Assembly (NCBI GenBank): GCA_032358255.1
Contig: JAULBX010026274.1
Location: 1-64,000 of the forward strand
DNA length: 64,000 nucleotides
Origin: Heterotrichella gracilis
Lineage: Eukaryota; Sar; Xanthophyceae; Tribonematales; Xanthonemataceae
Direction: 5' to 3'
Shown here: piece after piece, positions 55,562 through 64,000 of the stretch
Layout: the number at the start of each line of letters is the position of its first letter
Numbering within the stretch: position 1 is the stretch's first letter
Translations under genes and position numbers: made by a program
The notes under the pieces: generated by a model
What the model was told of the DNA's origin: nothing
Databases searched by the model: none
What the model saw: the letters and a program-made list of their open reading frames with translations, nothing else

Positions 55562-58500
55562 ATGGGGTACTCACAGCAGACGTTGATAACAGCGGGTATC
55601 TCTGCAACTGCGCTGGTGGCGTCTTCTGCGGCTGTGTATTATGGCTGGCGCAGGCTGCAACGCATGGAGCGCGAGCTTTTGAGCCATCGTTCACTCCCAG
55701 CCGATGATGAAGGTGCAGGCATAACGGTGCACGTCAAGTCTGTGCTAGGCCTTGCGAGTCGGTATATATGCGCGTGAGCTGTTGGGTTCGCAGTGTGTTT
55801 GCCTGCCAATACGTGCTGTAGCGTGGCAGTGGTGTCGCAGTGGCGGAACAGCCTGGCTGTCATGCGGGGGACGCTCTCGACCCGTTGCCAGGCCTGGTAC
55901 AGCAAGTTGCCACAGCTGCGCCCCATATGCTGCCCCTATGTGTGTCCTGTCTGATCAAGTTGCCCCGCCTTGTGACAATTCGCGCCGCTGTGCACGCACG
56001 CTGACTACCCCTGCCATTTGATGGGTGGTGGGGCCAGTGCATGTCCATATAGTGGTGGTCAGCAATTCTGTGCCCATACAGACGAACAAAGGCAGACCGG
56101 TGGCTCTTGCCACCGATCACAAGGCGGCCAGAGTGAACGCTCGGTAGCTTCCGCCTCACAAGGCCAAGCGCATACCAAAGCCCCGGGGATAGACGTCATG
56201 ACTGATATGCTGCAGCAGGTGGGGGAAGTGTTGGCTTTTGTGACGACTGCTTGAGCTGTGAGTGTCCTATGAGCAGCCTCAGGATAGCAGTAGCAATAGT
56301 ATATCATAGCATAGCAACTATCTTTTCTGGCGTGGATAGCATAGCAACTACCAACTCTGGTGTCTTGCAATCACCCAAGCAACGCATCACACTTGGTGAC
56401 TGCAAGGAACCAGAGTAGGTAGTGCTAGCAGCACCTGCATACCGACATCTGCATACCGACACTCTGCATAGCCTGCACCCATCTAAAACTGGCTGTGCCT
56501 GACAAGCAGTCTGTTGGGTGTGCTATTGAAGGCATACCATGGTAACCCCAAACCCTAAGCCCTAAACCCTAATCCTTGTGCCTGCAGGAGCTGTCAAAGG
56601 TGACGCAGCAGCTCGGGTGGGCCCAGGGGGTGCTTTCCCCCGCCGACATCCAAATAGCGCACCGGCCCAACGGCAAAGAGTGGCTCCTGGGTGAAGGGGC
56701 TTTTGGAAAGGTGCGTGCGGCTTGGAATACTTGGAAGGGGTGGCTGTCAAGGTCATGGAATTTTCCATGGCAACTTGTGGTCTACCATGGGCCTCTCAGA
56801 AACCCTAACCCTGAACCCTTAACAGTTGGACCTGCCGTTCTCCAGCTGTAGTCGGCGTTCCTTGCAAAACCCTAAACCCCAAACCCTAAACGGTTGAAAC
56901 CTTCCCTGATGGCAAGGAGTGGCTCCTGGGTGGAGAGGCTTTTGGAAAGGTGGGGACCCAGACTACTGCTGACAGTGTGTTGGGGCTGCTGGTGCCCTCT
57001 AGGACACCCTAGAGGGTGTCTGCCCACCTGGCCAGGGCTTGCTAAGGGTGTACCCAGACTATTGCTGACAGCGCATTGGGGCTGCTGGTGCTCTTCGAGG
57101 GTAGGGTATTTGCCCACCTGGCAGGGCTTTGCTAAGGGTGTACCCAAACACTTGACCAAGTGCACAGATGTGGCATTGCCTAAGGCCACACGCAGAAATA
57201 AACGTGGTTGGGGTGCCCCCCCCCGTCCGAATTTTCGAAAAATGCATGCAAACGATCGGATTTTTGGGGGTCGAAAAAAGCAACACTAGAGGCCCCTAAA
57301 TGCTCGGGAGGCAATTGAAATGGGTCAAGCACCTCGAAACGAATCCAAAACCACCCTCAGAAGCAAAATACATCCCCGGAGGAAAGCAAATGGTGGTGGG
57401 ATTGGTATTATAGTCTGGGGATTAGACTTGGGGATGGGGATTGGCATCTGGGGATTTGGGGTGTTTGAGATTTAAATCTGGTTGTGAGTGGTGCAGGAAA
57501 TCTGGATATCAAAATCCCCAATTTTTTATGATGGGACAGGAACATCATGAGTTTAAGGGGTGGGGAGCAGTCTGGGCACTGAGAGAGTCACTTCGGGACT
57601 TGTTACACCCCCAAGGAGACCCAAAATGACCCTGGATGGGCCTTGTAAACATCCGACCAAATACAGTAAACCGATCAAATTTCAGCCCCCCCCGTGGTCC
57701 CCACCGGCCCTACCGGCACCCCAACCACGTTTGTTTCTGCGTGTGGCCTGACTGTACAGATGTGGCACTGCTCTTGCCGATGCACTGGAGATGCAAGAGT
57801 ACTTGCTGCCACACAACGTGGACAAAACCCCTACACTCACCACCTGGTGAAGCTCGCACGTGCTTCACCCTACACCCTACACCCTACACCCAGACACCAC
57901 CCGCTGCAGCGCACACCCAGCTGCTGTGCCCAGGTGTACCTTGCAAACCCTAACCCCAAACCCTAATCAGTTAAGGTGTACCTTGCAACCCCTAACCCCA
58001 AACCCTATCTGTTAAACCTTTCCCTTGCCCAGGTGTACCGCGCCACGGTGTACGGCGAGATGCCGGCAGCTGTCAAGGTCATGAACCCCTCAACCTCAAC
58101 CGGCATCGACGCGACAGCGGTGCGCGAGATCGCATTCCTGCGCAACCTTCAGAGCCCCAACGTGGTCCAGTTCATAGGCGCGGCCATCGGCGATGGCGGC
58201 ACCCTCATGATTGTCACTGAGCTCATGGCGGGGGGTGACCTGCGCTCAGCCATCACAGCGGGGGTGGCGCTGTGGAAGAACAGGTACGTGGAGCGATTCA
58301 TTGATTGTGTGTGAAATAGGGTTTAGGGTTCACACACAGTGGAGGCAAAAACCCTGTTTGAGGGATATTCAACTATACTGACTCAGTACTACGTTACTAT
58401 TATTAGTACACCCCTGATGTAATACTCCCTCCCGTCCACTGGATGGTGGCTGTGGTCATGAGGCGCCCAGTTAATCATGATTGGCAGTCACTGCGTCACC

Positions 58501-61500
58501 CACAGCGCCTCATTGTGAGGCAGGCATTGGGTTCAAGACCCGGGCGGCCCAATGAGTCTGAAAAGCAACTGTGGCAACATGCAGGGGACCAAGGATTCTA
58601 CTGGACGTGGCCATGGGGCTCCACTTCCTCCACACAAGGCGCATCATGTGAGTCACAGATGGCATTTCTCAGTGTAGGGTTTAGGGTGTAGAGTTTAGGG
58701 TTTAGGGTTGCAATGCAGTTTTTGAATGCGGCTATCCTGTGACCTGTACACCCGGTGCAGCTCTGCTCACTCGTTTTTGGCAACTCCCAACTCTGCGCAT
58801 ACTATCCGTGTGACTGTAAAACATGGTTGGTGTCTCACAAAATTGGTGTCTCGCTGCCCAGCCACTTTGACCTCAAGCCCGCCAACGTGCTCCTGACCAA
58901 GACCCTGGCAGCCAAGATAGCGGACATCGGCCTGGCCAAGGTCTCGAACAAGACACAGGTGGGTGTGTTTAACACCTGCACATGCATACACTGACTGGTT
59001 TGATGGGGATTAGGGAGAACAGGGATATAGCATTGTCAAAATTGGATATTTTGGGGCTGTTTGGGCCAGGGGGCGCGCCTGCATATGGGTGGCAAACCAC
59101 ACATCTAGCATGCTCAACACTGCACATACGCTCACCTGTACTATTTGCTTCAGATCACTGCTGCGCTAAATTCCTAATCCCTCTCGCCGGGGAGGCAATA
59201 CTCTTCTCAAACCTGAACCTAAAACACACACCTTGCGTACTCAACCCACAATGCTGAGTTACACACCTTCCTTTCTACCTGCACTAGGCCACGGCCTGCG
59301 GGTGGACGTGAAAGTTGACATGTACAGCTGAATATGTACAGCGCAGCCATGGAGGGGACACTACCCTACACCCTGAACCCTAAACCACACTCCTGGCATG
59401 CGCAACACTGCCCCCTTACCCACTGCCCACTTACACGCGTCCCTACCTGCCCTAGGTCACGGCCGCCCTGGGCACCTTTGCCTACATGGCTCCCGAGATC
59501 CTGCAAGGCCTGCGGGTGGACGTTAAAGTGGACATGTACAGCTTTGGGGTGGTGATGTGGGAGGTGATCACTGGGGAGGTACCACAGAGGGGCATGATGC
59601 GGGAGCTCAGGTGGGTGACAATGGCATGCTGCATGCACCTGTATACAGCAAGGGGTGTACCGTACAGGTTGCTTTTTAACCACTTGGGAGGTCATGATTG
59701 GGGAGGTGCCACAGAGGGGCATGGTGCAGGAGGTGAGGTGGGTGCCAGCCATTGGCATGCACCTGTATGCCGTGATCGGCGGTTATCGTATACAATAAGT
59801 ATAAAGTTGTTTTAATAAAAGGTATTTGAGGTTACCTTTTATTACCCTGTACTCATGATTGTCCCCGGGGAGTGCCCCCCCGAGCTGGCCCAGCTGCCAT
59901 ATCTCCAATCCCCACATAAAGTATCCATCCCCAATGGCTCATATATGACAAAAATCTCGCAGGGTCCCCGGGGAGTGCCCCCCCGAGCTGGCCCAACTGG
60001 TGAACGCGCTCATGTCCCAGGATCCCACAGCCAGGCCCTCTGCATCCCAGTGCATGGAGGCCCTCAAGCCCTTCATCCCCGGGACCAACAAAAAAGTCAC
60101 GGTGGCGGACGAGGCGGGGGCGCTGGCGGCCGCCAACCGCAACTCCAGCCACCCTGGTGGGCGCAGCCTGGGGACCGACACACGCAAGCTGGAGGTGGTG
60201 AAGTTCAAGGAGCGCGCCAAGTCCATGGCGCCGCACAACCGGCACAAGGTGCGTTCCCCAATACACCTTAAACCCTAACCGTAAACCCTAAAGCCTTCAA
60301 GGACCTTGGCCAGTCCATGATGCCTCACGACCGGCACAAGGTGGTGCGTTCCGGAGTATAACCAAAACCCTGAATCCTATACCCTTCATGTCTGCGCCAA
60401 GTCCATGATGCCTGTAGACCGGCACGAGGTGCGCTCCCGAGTAAACCCTAAACCCTAAGCGTAAACCTTCATGTCCGCGCGAAGTCCGTGATGCCGGCGA
60501 CCGGCACAAGGTGCGCTCTTGATTCAACCCTATACTTGAACCCTAAACCCTTCAAGGGACGTGTCTAGTCCTTGATACCTTCAATACCGGCACAAGGTAT
60601 TTGACCCCGCTCTCCTCCTCCACAGTCGCAGTCGACGCTCGGCTTGAAGGAGCGCATGGGCGGGGAGTTCAGGATCTACCTGCTGGCGGAGGCTGTGTTC
60701 CAGAGCATTTCTGCTGACCCTGAGTTCACCCCCTTGCTGGACAGCCTGGATGCCAGGCAGCTAGGCAGGGTGAAGATCGATGCCGCCTCGTTCATCTTTG
60801 ACGGGCCGCATGCGTTCAAGGTACAGTGGCTGCACTCCCATGTGCTCCAATCCTTAACCACTAAACCCTAAACCCTAAACAGTCGCTTCTTTGATCGTTG
60901 ATGGGCCCCATGCGTTCAAGGTATAGTGGCGGCACTCCCATGTGGAATCCCATGGCGGTGCTCACACATGTGTGCTACAACCCCAAAACCCTAATCCCCC
61001 CAATGCACGGCATGGTGAAGATCGATGCCGCCTCATTCATCTTGGACGGGCCCCATGCCTTCAAGGTACAGTGGCTGTACCCCCATGTGCTCCAACCCTG
61101 AACCACTAAACCCTAAACCCTAAACCCTAAACAGTCGCTGCATTCATCTGTGATGGGCCCCATGCGTTCAAGGTATAGTGGCGGCACTTCCAAGTGCTCA
61201 AAAAGCTAGGGCAATGGCACTTGTGCAACCCCATGGCAGTGCTGAAGCATGCATGCAAACGCCATGCCAATGCCAATGAACATGTGCTCAAGCGTGCTAA
61301 GCAGCTGCTTACTGCCGTGCCAGTGTTAAATGTGTGTGCTAAGCGTGTGCGCAATCCCATGGGCAGTACTGAGCCATGTGGGCAAAGGGGGTGTGCAATC
61401 CCATGGGCGCCACTCAGCCATATGTGCAACAAACCTTTTCTGAAGCATGTGTGCCATGGGTGCAGGGAGGCAACGCCCTGGAGATCGTGGATGGCCTGGT

Positions 61501-64000
61501 GCAGCGCTATGGCCTCACATCCCGCCACTACAACGAGCTCGTGGGGCACCTCATCGGCGCACTGCTGGACGCAAAGATAGCAGATGTGCGTGTCTAGGGT
61601 CTAGGGGCTCAGGGTTTTGCTGGATGCAAAGACAGCAGATGTGCGTAGGGTATTGCTGCACGCCCACTTGCCGCTGTCGGCCCCTGATTACCATCACATG
61701 GACGCCAGACGACCATGCATGATGCAATCCTCCCATGACCACCGCTGGACTGCGCATCAGCCAGAGCACGAGTTGGCTGCAGGAGGGCGCGTACTGATGG
61801 ACTTGGTAGTGAAAAACGCCAGTAGCACGAAAAGGTGGGCGCTGATTCGTGTGTGCACCACTCCCGCAGGACCTGGTTGAGGAGGCGATAAACAACATGG
61901 TGGCTGTGGAGCACTTGTTCCCGGATGTGGGCGATATGTTCCCCTCTGCCTCCAGGCCCAGCTCGTCTGGAAGGATCCCAACCGCGATGCAGCAGGTAAA
62001 CCTTAAACCCTAACCAGTTCGGTAAACCTTGCAACCCTCAGCATGTCACCTGAAACAACTCACGCATGCTACCCTAGGCTCTTGGCTTCTCTACGGCCAG
62101 CCGCATCATGGGCACAACATGTATAAACACCCTTAAACCCTAAACCCTAAACCCTAAACCAGCCCACGCCATGCCCTGCTGCAGGTCGGTGGTTTTTCTG
62201 AGGCCAGCCGCATCATGGACACCATGTATGACTTTGTGTGGGAGGACCCAGTGCTTGCGCCGTTCTTCACAAAGTCAAAGAGCGACCCCCGGGCCTTCAT
62301 GCGCCAAAAGGTAGGCATGGCCCATGTGGGGGGAGGGGGGAGAAAATGGGGAGAAAAAGTTAAAGGGGAGGGGAGGCGCACGCAGGCTCTTGAGATACGG
62401 TCAGGCGCTCAACTGCTGCAGACCAAGGCCACGTCATGTGTGTTTGAGGCCCCTAAACCCTAAACCCTAAACTGAAAACCTCGTTCAACTGCTGCAGACC
62501 GAAATCACGTCGTGGGTGTTTGAGGGGCCCACTGCAGAGGCCACCGCCCGCATGCAGGCGGCGCATGTGCAGCCAGTCAGGCGGGGGCTCAATCGGGGCC
62601 ACTACACTGCCTTTGAAAAGTGCCTGGAGGCCGCACTGGGCAAGCACAAGTGCTCGCAGGTGGGGGGTTCAAAAGGGCAGCTGGAGCTAAGCAGGGGAAC
62701 TGTGGTTATATGACAGCAACATGCGCAACAGTTGAGAGCACTCCCTCCTACCCTCCATGTTGGTCTGGCAGCCCTCCTGGGTATCCAGTCCTTTACAAAG
62801 TAATACTCTTTATCCCCACCACCATCTGCTTGCCACCTAGCGCCCACCACCACCACCTGACCCCCCCCCACCCCCCACCCCCCCCCCACCCACACCCACA
62901 CCCACACTACCAACACACCACCACCGCCACCCGCCCACCACCACCAACCCCCCACACAGGAGGTCACCCAGGCACTCCTGGGCAACCTGCGCAAGTGCAT
63001 GGCCCATTTCCCGGAGGCCCAGCAGGCACAGGAGTCAGTGGTAGCGCAGCTGGGCGGCCTGGCTGCTGTGGGGCGCATCATCGACAAGCTGTACGAGCGC
63101 ATATGGGCGGACCGCCAGCTGGCGGGTTTCTTCCAGAGCTCCATGACCTCCTCCCCGCACAAGTTCATGGCAATGCGGGTAAGTTAATAAATTAAAAATT
63201 GGAAAAATCTATGCGGCCTGCTGGTAGGTGCTTGTGTAAGGCTGGTTCATAACTGTGGGTGGGTTGGGTTAGATTACCATTTTTGTGCTGCTGCTTTGTC
63301 ACCTTTTCCTCAATAACAACATTCCTGGTATACAAATTGTTGGAAAATACTGTAGTTCTTTGGTTCTAGATGATAGCGCTGCATTCATCAGATGCATGGA
63401 TGATCCGTGCATCCAGAGCACGACCCAGCATTGGCAACGCATTGCGGGTAAGCGTCTGTCAATATGCGGTCCTGAAAAGCATCATCTCTGTGTGTGCAGA
63501 CTGCCTTCATGAGCTATGTGTTTGAAGGGCCCCATGCCCACAAGGGGGAGGATGTTGTCAAGCTGCACGCACCCATTGTTGCCCAGCACAAGCTCACAAG
63601 GGACCACTTCGACCTCTTCAGGAACCACTTCATCCAAGCTATGAGGTACGCTGCCCTAAACCCTAAACCCTAAACCATTGTGCTTTGCTGTTTGCACCAG
63701 TGGCAGCAAGTCAAAATCTTAGGAGGTGCCGGCACCGTGTATCTGCACCAAGGCTCTCCACAATATTCTCCCTTCAACAACCGCAATCATATGCATGCAG
63801 CTCCTTATTGCCACGCTGCGGATGAACAAAACCGCCACCCATTTTGGCAACAGCACGTGTCAGTTGTGAGATTCAGTAATGGTGGATCCTGACCACGTAA
63901 AGCGTATGCACGCCCTAAGCAAAACCTTTTGAAGATAAAATGCATTTCTTTGCAGGGAGTTTTCTGTGCCCCAGAGCGTGGTGGATGAAGCTGTGAAGAA
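55562..64000 (+). CDS. Second membrane-anchored kinase / truncated-globin protein (16 exons seen, runs off the window)
   Basis: Exons: 55562-55712, 56082-56218, 56588-56710, 58033-58283, 58585-58647, 58862-58958, 59456-59610, 59963-60248, 60626-60820, 61466-61585, 61870-61995, 62185-62310, 62498-62659, 62960-63178, 63500-63645, 63956-end. Exons 3-7 have exactly the lengths of those in gene 1 (123, 251, 63, 97, 155). Residues 7-27 form a membrane helix followed by WRRLQRMER. Kinase: GEGAFG, Lys152, HFDLKPAN (Asp245), DIG, YMAPEILQG, MYSFGVVMWE. Globins: a degenerate unit (422-526), then Tyr583/His633 and Tyr709/His760 units with FF at CD1, and the start of another. Exon 8 corresponds to gene 1 exons 8 plus 9, so one intron was gained or lost. 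Exon 2 is supported only by frame and splice sites. Function as for gene 1, an inferred haem-sensing kinase. Confidence 0.88.
56341..56427. repeat. Imperfect hairpin in intron 2 of gene 2
   Basis: CAACTACCAACTCTGGTGTC / CCAGAGTAGGTAGTGCTAG arms with TTGCAATCACCCAAG pairing to CTTGGTGACTGCAA. About 40-base arms with several mismatches. Confidence 0.7.
56900..57160 (+). repeat. Exon 3 echo followed by a tandem duplication
   Basis: 56905-56955 copies the end of exon 3 (AAGGAGTGGCTCCTGGGTG...TTTTGGAAAGGTG). It is followed by two copies of a roughly 95-base unit (ACCCAGACTA.TGCTGACAG... to GCTAAGGGTGTACCCA) at about 56957 and 57051. Confidence 0.87.
57183..57749. mobile_element. Non-autonomous element with 35-bp terminal inverted repeats in intron 3 of gene 2
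   Basis: 57183-57217 and 57715-57749 are reverse complements with one mismatch (AGGCCACACGCAGAAA...GGTTGGGGTGCC / GGCACCCCAACC...GCGTGTGGCCT). A 14-of-15 direct repeat, ACAGATGTGGCATTG / ACAGATGTGGCACTG, lies just outside at 57164-57178 and 57756-57770. The interior (G-runs, CCGAATTTTCGAAAAATGC) is unlike the surrounding intron and has no long open frame. This fits a MITE-like cut-and-paste derivative; superfamily unknown. Confidence 0.68.
60290..60600 (+). repeat. Fourfold echo of gene 2 exon 8 donor junction
   Basis: Units near 60305, 60395, 60475 and 60560 each repeat the CAAGTCCATG...GACCGGCACAAGGTGCG exon end plus donor, separated by CCCTAAACCCTAA-type linkers. The real exon ends at 60248. 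Confidence 0.9.
60885..61185 (+). repeat. Three donor-side echoes of gene 2 exon 9
   Basis: GGGCCCCATGCGTTCAAGGTA recurs near 60903 and 61153. A longer copy at 61012-61075 covers the last ~50 bases (AGATCGATGCCGCCTCATTC) and donor. CCCTAAACCCTAAACCC separates them. Confidence 0.9.
62060..62160 (+). repeat. Exon 12 acceptor-side echo plus (CCCTAAA)4 run
   Basis: TCTCTACGGCCAGCCGCATCATGGGCAC (split here as CCAGCCGCATCATGG) echoes the exon 12 start at 62185. It is followed by a telomere-like run at 62129-62160. A similar echo of exon 13 lies at 62413-62455. Confidence 0.85.

Noticed and set aside
62860-62960. CCACC-rich stretch as a coding proline-rich region
   Set aside because: It lies between a clear donor at 62660 and a clear acceptor at 62959 and has no frame link to the globin exons; treated as intronic low complexity.

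Overview
The window is nuclear DNA of a eukaryote, most probably a green alga. Every gene recovered is split into many short, phase-consistent exons by GT-AG introns (two are GC-AG). Introns and spacers are peppered with short runs of TTTAGGG/CCCTAAA, the plant and chlorophyte telomere unit. Protein families are plant-like: F-box/LRR, a plant-type alpha/beta hydrolase, a DnaJ-X J-protein, and an alpha/beta hydrolase with an apparent plastid transit peptide. Coding DNA is GC-rich with long introns. I cannot name the species; a chlorophyte or prasinophyte is a guess.

Layout. 1-6.2 kb is repeat-derived, with decayed LINE fragments carrying RNase H and C-terminal zinc-finger regions. 6.2-11.1 kb (+) is a GH20 beta-N-acetylhexosaminidase in 12 exons. 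13.4-25.0 kb (+) is a J-domain/DnaJ-X protein with a very long amphipathic helical tail in 15 exons. 26.2-29.3 kb (-) is an F-box/LRR protein in 6 exons. 30.5-33.3 kb (+) is a plant-type alpha/beta hydrolase in at least 7 exons. 34.2-40.0 kb (-) is a second, unrelated, probably plastid alpha/beta hydrolase in 11 exons. 41.0-53.4 kb (+) and 55.6 kb to beyond the window end (+) are two tandem paralogues of one architecture: N-terminal membrane anchor, TKL/Raf-like protein kinase domain, then a tandem array of truncated-haemoglobin (2/2 globin) domains and, in the first gene, a long disordered tail.

The kinase-globin pair is the most exciting content. The first gene encodes six globin units, five keeping the B10 Tyr and F8 His of group-1-like truncated globins and one degenerate. 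The second has at least three before the window ends. The arrangement suggests a membrane-bound haem-based gas or redox sensor kinase. I know of no described family with this architecture, but could not search.

A second unusual theme is genomic. Nearly every long intron contains degenerate copies ('echoes') of the edge of its own flanking exon together with the adjoining splice site, often in tandem and joined by telomere-like heptamers. There are also many foldback or palindromic elements, including a roughly 45-54 bp palindrome family with perfect 7-bp target duplications. Exon coordinates were derived by hand from reading frame, splice consensus and family resemblance, so individual junctions may be off by a few bases.
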